64,000 nucleotides of DNA, from NCBI RefSeq assembly GCF_008831305.1, contig NZ_ML708610.1, positions 1-64,000 of the forward strand. Reading direction: 5' to 3'. The first letter of the stretch is position 1. Each line of letters opens with the position of its first letter. Made by a program: the position numbers and the translations under genes. The notes below the pieces were generated by a model. The model did not search any database. It saw only the letters and a program-made list of their open reading frames with translations, and was not told the origin of the DNA. The stretch comes from Kocuria coralli. GTDB lineage: Bacteria; Actinomycetota; Actinomycetes; Actinomycetales; Micrococcaceae. Below are positions 42,010-50,369 of the stretch, one piece after another.

Positions 42010-42861
42010 ATGCCGGAGCTGCCCGAACTCGATGCCGCAGTGGACCAGCTGCGGGCGCATCTTCTGGGTCATCGTCTCGAACGTTTCGATGTCACCGCAT
42101 TCAGCGTGCTCAAGACGGCTCAGCCGGATCACGCCTCCATGGTGGGGCGCGAGATCACCGAGATCGGGCGTCGCGGAAAGTTCCTCCTGGTCGGGGCCGA
42201 AGGGCGGTTCGCGGTCGTTCATCTGGCCCTGGCGGGATGGCTGCGGCTCGGACAGGCGCCCGCTGGCACGCCCGCGCCGACGGCCGGGCCCCTGGCCGTA
42301 CGGATGGTCATCGGCGACGGCACGGCCCTGGACATCACCGAGCAGGGCCGCAGGAAAAGCGTGGCGCTGTGGATCAGCGACCGGCCGGATGAGCTGGAGA
42401 AGATCCAGCGCCTGGGTCCCGAGAGCGATTCGATCGCCCTGGAGGAGTTCACGGACCTGCTGGACGGCACCTCGTCCCGCCTGAAGACCGTGCTCACCGA
42501 CCAGACCGTGATGGCGGGGGTGGGCAACGCGTGGTCGGACGAGATCCTGCACAGGGCTCGCCTCTCCCCGTTCGCGACCGCCAGCCGCCTGGACCCGGAA
42601 CAAGTCCAGGCGTTGTTCACCGCGTTGCAGGGCGTCCTGGGCGACGTTCGTACGGCGTTGGAGGGCGTGCCCCTGGACCGCGTCAAGCGGACCAAGAAGT
42701 CTTTGTTCGCCGTCCACGGCCGTACCGGCCAGCCGTGCCCGGTCTGCGGCGGGACGGTGGCGGAAGTCTCCTACGCGGACCGGTCTTTGCAGTACTGTCC
42801 TGCGTGCCAGACCGGCGGGAAGCGGCTCAGCGATCGCCGGATGGACCGTTTCCTCAGATAG
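42010..42861 (+). CDS. Fpg/Nei-family DNA glycosylase/AP lyase
   Basis: The 283-residue protein begins MPELPELDAAVDQL, giving the catalytic Pro2 and Glu3. RRGKFLLVG contains the conserved Lys, TVMAGVGNAWSDEILHRARLSPF is the helix-two-turn-helix, and the C-terminus is a four-Cys zinc finger (CPVCGG...CPACQTGGK). It excises oxidised bases and nicks the abasic site. Length and motifs fit either Fpg or Nei2-type enzymes. It lies directly behind the YcaQ-like gene; in E. coli, Nei and YcaQ are both linked to cross-link repair. Confidence 0.92.
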   Translation: MPELPELDAAVDQLRAHLLGHRLERFDVTAFSVLKTAQPDHASMVGREITEIGRRGKFLLVGAEGRFAVVHLALAGWLRLGQAPAGTPAPTAGPLAVRMVIGDGTALDITEQGRRKSVALWISDRPDELEKIQRLGPESDSIALEEFTDLLDGTSSRLKTVLTDQTVMAGVGNAWSDEILHRARLSPFATASRLDPEQVQALFTALQGVLGDVRTALEGVPLDRVKRTKKSLFAVHGRTGQPCPVCGGTVAEVSYADRSLQYCPACQTGGKRLSDRRMDRFLR

Positions 42862-42913
42862 CCGACCGGTCCCTCGCAAGCCCCGCCCTCCCCTGGAAAG
42901 GACTCGGTCACCC

Positions 42914-43843
42914 ATGCGCACCGAACAGCAAGCCCTCAAGACCTCCCTGGTGGGTGTTCTGCTGCTGTCGGCCCTGGGCATCGGGTTCGGCATCGCCTCG
43001 GGGTCGTACGCGATCATCTTCGACGGCGTCTTCTCGCTGATCGACGCGGTGATGTCCATCGTGTCCATCACCCTGGCCGGGCTGATCGCGCGGTCGGCGT
43101 CGAACACCCTGTCCCGGCGGACCCGCGAGCGTTTCAACATGGGCTTCTGGCATTTCGAGCCGATGCTCCTGGCGGTCAACGCGCTGCTCATGATCTCCGT
43201 GGCCTCCTACGCACTGTTCCAGGCGATCACCGCCCTGCTCTCGGGAGGACGCGAGGTCGAGTTCGGACCGGCGATCGTCTATACGGTGGTGGTCGTCGTC
43301 CTGACCTCGGCGATCGGCATCGTGGAGCATCGGGCCAACCGCAGGATCGGGTCCGCGCTGGTGGCCATGGACGTCAAGGGCTGGCTCATGGGAGGAGGGA
43401 TCACCGCCGCGCTGCTCATCGCCTTCGTGATCGGCATGTTCCTGAGCGGGACGGGGTACGAATGGCTCATGCCGTACGTGGACCCGGCCGTTCTCACCAT
43501 CGTGGCGCTCGTGCTGCTGCCCGTGCCGTTCTCCACCTTGCGGAAGTCGCTGGGCGAGATCGCCTTGGTCACCCCGAAGGAGCTGAAGGATCACGCCGAC
43601 CGGATCGCCGAGCGCACGGTGACCGAGCAGGGCTGGAACGACGCCCGGGTGTACGCCGCGCAGGTGGGCCGCTCCCGGACCGTCGACATCGTCTTCTACG
43701 TGCCCGAGGACGAGCCCGCTCGCCCCCTCGCGGAGTGGGACCGCATCCGGGACGGCGTCCGTCACGAACTCGACGGCGGTGATCCGCACAGCTGGATCAA
43801 TGTGCTGTTCACCACCAAACCGGTGCCTCACAAGGTGCGATGA
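42914..43843 (+). CDS. Cation diffusion facilitator transporter
   Basis: The 309-residue protein has six spans and the CDF pattern: SYAIIFDGVFSLIDAVMSIVS is TM2 with metal-site Asp residues, FNMGFWHFEPMLLAVNALLM follows, and VAMDVKGWLMGGG is TM5. A cytosolic ferredoxin-like tail of about 95 residues comes last. CDF proteins export Zn2+, Fe2+, Mn2+ or Co2+ against protons; the metal is not evident. GGAAAGGA lies before the ATG. Confidence 0.87.
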   Translation: MRTEQQALKTSLVGVLLLSALGIGFGIASGSYAIIFDGVFSLIDAVMSIVSITLAGLIARSASNTLSRRTRERFNMGFWHFEPMLLAVNALLMISVASYALFQAITALLSGGREVEFGPAIVYTVVVVVLTSAIGIVEHRANRRIGSALVAMDVKGWLMGGGITAALLIAFVIGMFLSGTGYEWLMPYVDPAVLTIVALVLLPVPFSTLRKSLGEIALVTPKELKDHADRIAERTVTEQGWNDARVYAAQVGRSRTVDIVFYVPEDEPARPLAEWDRIRDGVRHELDGGDPHSWINVLFTTKPVPHKVR

Positions 43844-43965
43844 CGCCGCTGCAGACCCAGGTTCCCGTGACCGGGCTCCGATTCTGAGCCTTTTCCCAGT
43901 CTTCACGCCCGCTCTCGTCCCGGCTCGGCACGGATCGCCGCCCTGATGCCGATCCGTTGATGTGA

Positions 43966-43993
43966 GCGTTTACCAAGGTAACGCTAAGGTAAC
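43966..43993 (+). promoter_or_regulatory. Inverted/direct repeat upstream of the CAP gene
   Basis: GCGTTTACCAAGGTAACGC (43966-43984) is a near-palindrome. Its half AAGGTAAC recurs 11 bases later (43986-43993), one helical turn on. It lies about 130 bases before the CAP start and looks like a regulator-binding site. Confidence 0.4.
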
Positions 43994-44120
43994 AAAATCA
44001 TCACGGTTCCATAACTCCTGGAGTGATCCACTTGCTTGATCCGGGAAAGGGGACTCCGTACCTTCGTCTGCGGTTCGGCGCTTCGCCGGGCCGACCGCGA
44101 CCCCGTATGGAGGATCTCCC

Positions 44121-44639
44121 TTGAAGAAGACCCTGATCACCACGGCTGCTGTCCTGGCTCTGGCCGGTGCGGCCGCCGCCCCGGCGTCCGCCGACGAGCT
44201 CGGCGGTGAGGCTCCCGCCTCGGTCTCGGCAGCCTCGTCGCAGTCGTTCTCCGACGCCGTTGCTCAGGAGATGCTGGGCATGCTCAACGACGCCCGCGGC
44301 CAGCAGGGCCTGGCCCCTCTGAGCACCAACGCCGACCTTACCGGTATCGCCAGCGGCTGGTCCCAGCACATGGCCTCCGAGCAGGCCGCGAGCCACAGCC
44401 CCACGTTCATCGACGAGACCCTGGCCACCGGTTCGTCGAACATGGCTGAGAACGTGGCCTATGACGTCCAGTCGGGTAAGTCTGCCGAGGAGACCGCCCA
44501 GTACTTCTACGACTTCTGGATGAACAGCCCCGGCCACCACGCCAACATCATGAACCCGGATCTCAACGCCATCGGGTTCAGCCTGGCGGAGGGCTCCAAC
44601 GGCTATGTCTACGCGACCCAGAACTTCGGCACCTACTGA
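44121..44639 (+). CDS. Secreted CAP (SCP/PR1)-domain protein
   Basis: The 172-residue protein has a Sec signal peptide (MKKTLITTAAVLALAGAAAAPASA) and a CAP domain: MLGMLNDARGQQGLAPLSTN, WSQHMASEQAASHSPTF, MAENVAYDV, WMNSPGHHANIMNPDLNAIG. The two His and two Glu of the CAP cavity are recognisable. Bacterial CAP proteins are extracellular, with proposed lipid-binding or protease roles. The start is TTG at 44121, behind GGAGGA. A strong terminator follows. Confidence 0.9.
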   Translation: MKKTLITTAAVLALAGAAAAPASADELGGEAPASVSAASSQSFSDAVAQEMLGMLNDARGQQGLAPLSTNADLTGIASGWSQHMASEQAASHSPTFIDETLATGSSNMAENVAYDVQSGKSAEETAQYFYDFWMNSPGHHANIMNPDLNAIGFSLAEGSNGYVYATQNFGTY

Positions 44640-44690
44640 GGTCCCGGGACCCGCTGAAGCCCCGGTAGCGCGGCTTCAGCCATGCGTGGA

Positions 44691-44728
44691 GACGAAGACC
44701 GAGCGGGAACACCCGCTCGGTCCTCGTC
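44691..44728 (+). terminator. Terminator after the CAP gene
   Basis: Arms 44691-44707 and 44712-44728 pair around AACA (ACCGAGCGGG against CCCGCTCGGT is perfect; the outer part has two mismatches). Confidence 0.75.
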
Positions 44729-44857
44729 GCTGTCCCCGCATCGTGCAGCTGTCACCGCGTTCGGGGAGAGCCCGGCTCTTCCTCCCTAGTGCCCTTTCCT
44801 GAGCCGGTGGAGCATCTGGGTGCGCGGTACCCTCGATGCCGAAGGAGGTGCTGACCC

Positions 44858-45397
44858 GTGCAGATCATGGGCTGGGTTCTGGCGATCGGTGCGACGATGC
44901 TGGTGGCGCTGGTCCTCGCGCTCGCCGCCGTCTCCATCTATCTGGCCTTCGCCCGGATCAACCGGGCCGGGGACCAGCCGCGTCTGATCCCGCACCCGGG
45001 CGGCCGAGCGGTCGAGTTCCCCGTGATGACGGCCAGTCGTGGCAACCGGACCCTGCCGTTCCACCTCAGGCACGGTTCCCCGCTGCCCGGCCTGGTCAGG
45101 GTCACGCCCGATGGCCTCGACTACCGCCCCCTGCGGTGGGTCCACGTCCCGGCGGACAGGATCCTGTGCGTGGACGTCCCCTATCCCTCCGCAACGGCTT
45201 TCTTCACCGTCTGGGTGCGCGACGAACCGGTCGTGAGCGTCATGGCCATCTCCAGGCTCGCAGCCGAGCAGTGCGTCGTCGAGCTGGCGCTGCATCACCC
45301 GCTGACACCCCGGGCATGGGAGCTGGTGGCCCACCGATATCAAGGCGGCGGATACGTCCCCAGGGTGGTCTCGCCAGACGTTGCCCGCTTCTCTTGA
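44858..45397 (+). CDS. Membrane-anchored protein of unknown function
   Basis: The 179-residue protein has one N-terminal span (MGWVLAIGATMLVALVLALAA and a few residues more) and a cytosolic or outer beta-rich domain (PRLIPHPGGRAVEFPV, LVRVTPDGLDYRPLRW). It could be a PH-like or DUF fold, but I cannot assign it. GTG 44858 lies eight bases after GAAGGAGGT, a strong site. The next gene starts 91 bases on. Confidence 0.7.
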   Translation: MQIMGWVLAIGATMLVALVLALAAVSIYLAFARINRAGDQPRLIPHPGGRAVEFPVMTASRGNRTLPFHLRHGSPLPGLVRVTPDGLDYRPLRWVHVPADRILCVDVPYPSATAFFTVWVRDEPVVSVMAISRLAAEQCVVELALHHPLTPRAWELVAHRYQGGGYVPRVVSPDVARFS

Positions 45398-45488
45398 CCG
45401 GTGTGATCCACGTCATGGAGCATTGGAGGACTGCGGCCATGAGTGCCGACCCTGGCGCCATCGGAGCCGCCGTGACAAGGAGGTCACG

Positions 45489-46709
45489 ATGTCCAGCAAC
45501 CGTGCCGTCGCGTACAAGGGTCCAGGGAAGGTGGAGGTCGTCGACATCGACTACCCCACCTTCGAGCTCAAGGACGGCCCCGGCGTCAACCCGGCCAACG
45601 TAGGGCGGCAATTGCCGCACGCAGCCATCCTCAAGGTTGCCACCACCAATATCTGCGGCTCGGATCAGCACATGGTCCGGGGCCGTACCACCGCCCCGGA
45701 GGGCCTGATCCTGGGGCACGAGATCACCGGGGAGGTGGTGGAAACCGGCCCCGGCGTCGAGTTCATCAAGGAAGGCGACCTGTGCTCGGTGCCGTTCAAT
45801 ATCTCGTGCGGGCGATGCGCTAACTGCAAGAAGGGGCGGACGGAGATCTGCCTCAACGTGAACCCCGACCGCCCCGGAAGCGCTTACGGGTACGTCGACA
45901 TGGGCGGCTGGGTCGGCGGCCAGGCGGAATACGTCCTGGTGCCGTACGCCGACTGGAACCTGCTGCGGTTCCCGGACAAGGACCAGGCCCTGGAGAAGAT
46001 CCTCGACCTGACCATGCTCTCGGACATCTTCCCCACCGGCTACCACGGCGCGGTCTCGGCGGGCGTGGGGCCGGGGTCCTCGGTGTACATCGCCGGCGCG
46101 GGACCGGTGGGACTCGCCGCGGCCGTCGGAGCCCAGCTGCTGGGGGCGGCCGTCGTGATCGTGGCCGACATGGTCGCGGAGCGCCTGGGGGCTGCGCAAG
46201 CATTCGGATGCGAGACCATCGACGTCTCCCAGGAGGACCCGCGGGAGGGGATCGCCAGGATCCTGGGAACCGAGGAGGTGGACTGCGGCGTGGATGCCGT
46301 GGGCTTCGAGGCCCGCGGCCACGGCCAGGGGGCGGGGGAGGCGCCCGCGACCGTGCTCAACTCCCTGATGTCCATCACCAAGGCGGGTGGAGCGCTCGGC
46401 ATCCCGGGCCTCTACGTGACGGGCGACCCGGGTGGCATCGACGACGCCGCCAAGGAGGGATCGCTCTCGCTGCGACTCGGACTGGGCTGGGCGAAGTCGT
46501 TGTCCTTCACCACGGGTCAGTGCCCTGTCATGCGTTATCACCGTCAGCTCATGGAGGCGATCCTGCATGACAAGGTGCAGATCGCCAGTGCCGTCAATGC
46601 CACGTCCATCAGCCTCGACGACGCGCCGGAAGGCTATGCCGAATTCGATTCGGGAGTGGCCAAGAAGTTCGTGATCGACCCGCACGGGGTCACGAAGCTC
46701 ACGGCCTGA
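45489..46709 (+). CDS. fdhA: Glutathione-independent formaldehyde dehydrogenase-like zinc enzyme
   Basis: The 406-residue protein is a zinc alcohol dehydrogenase of the P. putida FdhA type: start SSNRAVAYKGPGKVEVVDID, catalytic zinc site ICGSDQHMVRGR and GHEITGEV, structural zinc CGRCANCKKGRTEIC, and NAD motif YIAGAGPVGLAAAVGA. FdhA-type enzymes oxidise formaldehyde, or dismutate aldehydes, with tightly bound NAD. AGGAGGT precedes ATG 45489. A quinone-reductase-like gene follows in the same direction; no C1 pathway genes adjoin. Confidence 0.88.
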   Translation: MSSNRAVAYKGPGKVEVVDIDYPTFELKDGPGVNPANVGRQLPHAAILKVATTNICGSDQHMVRGRTTAPEGLILGHEITGEVVETGPGVEFIKEGDLCSVPFNISCGRCANCKKGRTEICLNVNPDRPGSAYGYVDMGGWVGGQAEYVLVPYADWNLLRFPDKDQALEKILDLTMLSDIFPTGYHGAVSAGVGPGSSVYIAGAGPVGLAAAVGAQLLGAAVVIVADMVAERLGAAQAFGCETIDVSQEDPREGIARILGTEEVDCGVDAVGFEARGHGQGAGEAPATVLNSLMSITKAGGALGIPGLYVTGDPGGIDDAAKEGSLSLRLGLGWAKSLSFTTGQCPVMRYHRQLMEAILHDKVQIASAVNATSISLDDAPEGYAEFDSGVAKKFVIDPHGVTKLTA

Positions 46710-46782
46710 CCGGCGCCGCTGCCGGGGGGCCGCGGTCCACGGCAGCACGGGGGGCTCATCTCCCGCGGAGGGACGGAATCTG

Positions 46783-47733
46783 ATGAGCCCTCGTGCTGTT
46801 GTGCCAGACATGCGAGCGATGACATACAGCCAGTACGGAAGCACGGATGTCCTGGAGCTCACCGAGCAGCCGGTGCCCAAGGTCGGACCGGGGGAGGTGC
46901 GCATCAGGGTCACCCGGGCGGCCGTGAACCCCGTGGACTGGAAGCTCATGGGAGGCGGTCTCGACGCCCTCATGGACTCCCGTTTCCCGGTGATCACGGG
47001 ATGGGACGTCGCCGGCGTCGTCGAATCGGTGGGGCCCGACGTCCCCGAGTTCGCGGAGGGCGACCGGGTCGCCGCCTACGCGCGCAAGCAGATCAACCAG
47101 GCCGGGACCTTCGCCGAGTTCGTCACCGTGTGGGCCGACCACGTCGCTAAGGTCCCGGACGGTGTGTCCGACGACGTCGCGGCGGCGCTGCCGCTGACCG
47201 GACTGACGGCGCTGCGGACCCTGGAGACACTGGAGGTCGGCGACGGCGATCGTCTCCTGATCCATGCCGCCTCCGGGGGAGTAGGTTACCTGGCGGCCCA
47301 GTTGGCGCTCTCCCTCGGGGCCTCCGTGGTGGGTACGGCATCGCCGGGCAACCACGACAAACTGCGCGACCTGGGGGTAACGCCGGTGGCCTACGGCCCG
47401 GGTCTCGAGAAGTCGCTCCGGGAGATAGCTCCCGAGGGTTTTGATGCAGTGGCCGACTTCGCCGGCGGCACCTTGGAGGTCTCGCGCGCGGTGAGCAGAG
47501 ATGCCCGGCGGATCGCCTCGATCGCCGACCCGGAGTTCGCCCGCTCCGGGGGCTCCTGGGTGTGGGTGCGGCCTGATGGGACGCGCCTGACCCAACTGCT
47601 GGGCAAGGTGGCCGACGGATCGCTGGAGGTGGCCATCGACCGCACCTACGAGCTCGAGGACGCCACTGCCGCCTTCGTCCGCAACCAGGAGGGTGGGGGA
47701 TCGGGGAAGATCGTGATCAGGGTGGCCGACTGA
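46783..47733 (+). CDS. NADP-dependent oxidoreductase (zinc-free MDR)
   Basis: The 316-residue protein has the GroES-like domain (YSQYGSTDVLELTEQPVPKVG, VNPVDWKLMGGG, GWDVAGVVESVG) and the NADPH motif LIHAASGGVGYLAAQLA. As in other quinone/enone reductases, zinc ligands are missing. It is related to, but not a close copy of, the gene at 5937. GGACGG lies before the ATG at 46783; MRAMTYSQYG a few codons on is an alternative start. Confidence 0.87.
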   Translation: MSPRAVVPDMRAMTYSQYGSTDVLELTEQPVPKVGPGEVRIRVTRAAVNPVDWKLMGGGLDALMDSRFPVITGWDVAGVVESVGPDVPEFAEGDRVAAYARKQINQAGTFAEFVTVWADHVAKVPDGVSDDVAAALPLTGLTALRTLETLEVGDGDRLLIHAASGGVGYLAAQLALSLGASVVGTASPGNHDKLRDLGVTPVAYGPGLEKSLREIAPEGFDAVADFAGGTLEVSRAVSRDARRIASIADPEFARSGGSWVWVRPDGTRLTQLLGKVADGSLEVAIDRTYELEDATAAFVRNQEGGGSGKIVIRVAD

Positions 47734-47743
47734 ACGGACGATG

Positions 47744-48699
47744 TCACGAGCCGGTGCCCGTATCCCGGGAGTCCCCGAAGCCCCCTCGGGGTGCAGCGCG
47801 GCCGGACTGATGCGGGGCCGGGCCGGGCACGGTGTCCAGGATGCGTTCGACCTCGTCCACGATGATCCCCGGGTCGGTGAACATCACGGAATGCGTCGAA
47901 CGCGGAGCCTCCACGTACCGGCCATGGGCCGCCGAGGCCGCCGCTCGCCGGTGTGCCTCGTTGAGGCTCCGGCGCTCTTTGCGCAAGAAGGGGATACGGC
48001 TGCGCCTGGTCCCGGAGATCACCGTGACCGGCCAGTCTCCGGGCTCCGGCGGACGAGCGTGCAGGCGCTGCATCTGCCGGGTGTAGGGCATGTCCTCGGC
48101 GATCATCGAGCGCACCGCCCGGCTCGTGAAGTCCTCGCGCGCATGATCCTCGGCCACGGCCCCGGGCTGGGCCCGCCCTGGGCTCAGGCGCGCCCCGGCC
48201 ACGGCGTACAGGCCCGTCCGGGCGACGACCGGCAGCAGGACGTGCAGGAGCGCTCGCTGCCAGCCGGGGTCCGGCGGATATCGGTGGCCCAGTGCTCGTC
48301 GCTGGGATCGACCAGGACCAGCCCGAGGATGGAGTGATCGTGTCGTGCCGCCAGCGTGCGGACGATGGGGCCTCCCCAGCTGTGGCCCACGAGGATGAAG
48401 GGCCCCGCACCCAAGGCGTCCAGGAGGTCGGAGAGATCGTCCGCCAGCTGCGGCAGGGTGCGCCGCCTCGGGCTGTCATCACTGCGGCCGAAGCCGGCCC
48501 GGTCGTACACGACGGCCCGCGTGCGCTGAGCCACCACCGGTTGCACCAGCCCCCACAGTGAGCGGGAGAAACCCATGCCGGACTCGAAAACCACCGTGGG
48601 TTCCCCGGAGCCCCGCTGCATGTAGTGCAGCATGCGGCCGTCCCGGGTGCGGGCGAAGCGACTGACGCCGAACGGATGACCGGCGGTCGATGAGGTCAT
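47744..48699 (-). pseudogene. Alpha/beta hydrolase interrupted by a frameshift
   Basis: The first frame (ATG 48699) carries FESGMGFSRSLWG, VYDRAGFGRSDD and the Ser nucleophile GHSWGGPIVRTLAARH, then DEHWATDIRRTP, after which it runs off. The next frame picks up at once with WQRALLHVLLPVVARTGLYA and continues to the catalytic-His region STHSVMFTDP, ending at 47744. Restoring the frame near 48259-48270 yields a normal-length hydrolase of about 318 residues. Either a recent one-base change or a base-calling error in a GC run explains it. Confidence 0.75.
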
Positions 48700-48854
48700 G
48701 GGGTCAGGGTGCGCCCGTCGTGGGGTGCCGTCAACCCGGTGGAACCCGCGGTGTGCCCGTCGCATGGGGGTGCGGACGTGCGGAGCCTTCCTTGTCAGAC
48801 CTGGTCCGACCTGGTCAGGGTGGGGTCCGAGGGCAAAAGACCTCTTAGGGCATC

Positions 48855-48871
48855 AAGATATCTGATATCTT
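48855..48871 (+). promoter_or_regulatory. Perfect palindromic operator upstream of the secreted esterase
   Basis: AAGATATC-T-GATATCTT is a perfect 8+8 palindrome, AT-rich in a GC-rich setting, 36 bases before the esterase start. The shape suits a dimeric regulator such as a GntR/FadR-type repressor; no such gene is nearby. Confidence 0.6.
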
Positions 48872-48907
48872 ACATGTGTGTTGCATCACTCTTCAGAGAG
48901 GACGAAG

Positions 48908-50314
48908 ATGTTCCCTGATCGACGAACCGTGTTCAAGACGGGTGCGGCAGGTGCTGCCGCCTCGTTGTTCTTCACCGGCACCGCCAGCGCAGCGGGAGGG
49001 CAGAGACCTGGGCCTTCCGTGAACGCTCCGCGGACCCACCCCGAAACGACGGCCCAGGGCTCCCGCCTACTGGCGCACGTGACACCCGTCGGTGCGCGCG
49101 TCACCGCCGTCTGCATCGACGTGGGGCAACCTCTGCTCGGCTGCCGCGACCTCGTCCGGTCCTTCGCGCTGACGCTGCATGTCGACGGGGAGGAGAGGCC
49201 CCTTCCGGTCGCCCGCGCCTATACGCGCTCGACCGCTTCGGCGGGAGAGGCGGAAGGCGGCCGGTACGTCGTCTTCGAGCTGGCCGGACGCGACGACGAG
49301 CTCCCCGAGCCCTATCGCTTCTCCCAGACCAATACCGAACCCGTCCTGTTCCGGGAGTACGCGGATGACGGGGAGGTCGTGCAGAGTCCTCGGGCGCAGG
49401 CCACCACGGTGCCGGCGCCGCTGGACGACGACCTCCTGGTGAGCGTGGCGCGCACCCATGACGTCGTCCTGGCCGACGGGACCGCGCTGGCCGACGACTC
49501 ATGGCAGGTGACCGGCAGCGCTCTCGAGAACCTCGATCTGAAGGGATTCGACACCGGCACCGTCTCCGGAAGCGACCCGGCGAACACTCTCGACTACCGC
49601 CTGTACCGCCCGAGTGCGGGGGAGGCCGCCGCCCCGCTCGTCGTCTACCTGCACGGTTCCGGCCAGGTCGGCACCGACAACCTCGCCCACGTGCTCTCCA
49701 GCCGCGGCGCCACGGGCGTCCTGGACCATGAGGACGCCTTCGTGGTGGCTCCCCAGCTGCCCGGCGTGTTCGATCCGTTCGACGTCTACGACGAAGGGAG
49801 CCATACGGGCGGCGGTATCCACTGGCAATCCCGCAATCGCCGCGAGCTGGTGATCAGCCTGGTGCAGGACCTGCTGCGCAAGGAACCGGGCATCGACCCG
49901 CAGCGCGTCTATCTCGTCGGCCTCTCGCGCGGGGCCGAAGGAGCCCTGGCCCTCCTCCTGGACGAACCAGACCTCTTCGCCGCGGCGGTGCTCGCCAGCG
50001 GCCGGGAAGCCGGAACCGTCGAGTGGATGGACGGGCATGCGACGCACTCGATGCTGCGTCCGGCCCTGAGCACGCCCCTCTGGTTCTTCCACGCCACGCA
50101 GGACACCGTCTCACCCGTGGCGGGTTCGCGTATCAACGTGGAGATCCTGCGGGAGCTGAACCACCCCGACCTGAGCTACACCGAGGTGAGTTTCACGGAG
50201 CCCGGTGACAGCGGGTATCTCAATGAGTCCGCCCACAACAGCTGGGATCTGGCGTTCAACAGCCCGAACGTGTGGAGATGGATGCTGGACAAGCGCCGGG
50301 GCGAGGCCCGCTGA
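48908..50314 (+). CDS. Tat-exported esterase/peptidase-like hydrolase
   Basis: The 468-residue protein starts MFPDRRTVFKTGAAGAAASL, a twin-arginine signal (RRTVFK) with cleavage near ASAAG. A beta-sandwich of about 190 residues is followed by an alpha/beta-hydrolase domain (LVVYLHGSGQVGTDNL; nucleophile GLSRGAEGALALL; FHATQDTVSPVAGS supplying Asp; late His in ESAHNSWDLAF). This layout matches secreted phospholipase/carboxylesterase-like or PHB-depolymerase-like enzymes. AGAGAGGA precedes the ATG at 48908. A palindromic operator lies at 48855. Confidence 0.85.
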   Translation: MFPDRRTVFKTGAAGAAASLFFTGTASAAGGQRPGPSVNAPRTHPETTAQGSRLLAHVTPVGARVTAVCIDVGQPLLGCRDLVRSFALTLHVDGEERPLPVARAYTRSTASAGEAEGGRYVVFELAGRDDELPEPYRFSQTNTEPVLFREYADDGEVVQSPRAQATTVPAPLDDDLLVSVARTHDVVLADGTALADDSWQVTGSALENLDLKGFDTGTVSGSDPANTLDYRLYRPSAGEAAAPLVVYLHGSGQVGTDNLAHVLSSRGATGVLDHEDAFVVAPQLPGVFDPFDVYDEGSHTGGGIHWQSRNRRELVISLVQDLLRKEPGIDPQRVYLVGLSRGAEGALALLLDEPDLFAAAVLASGREAGTVEWMDGHATHSMLRPALSTPLWFFHATQDTVSPVAGSRINVEILRELNHPDLSYTEVSFTEPGDSGYLNESAHNSWDLAFNSPNVWRWMLDKRRGEAR

Positions 50315-50369
50315 CCGGGCCGTTCCTGCGGGCGCGGGAGTGCCACGGCCAGGCGGGGGAGGGCCTCCG

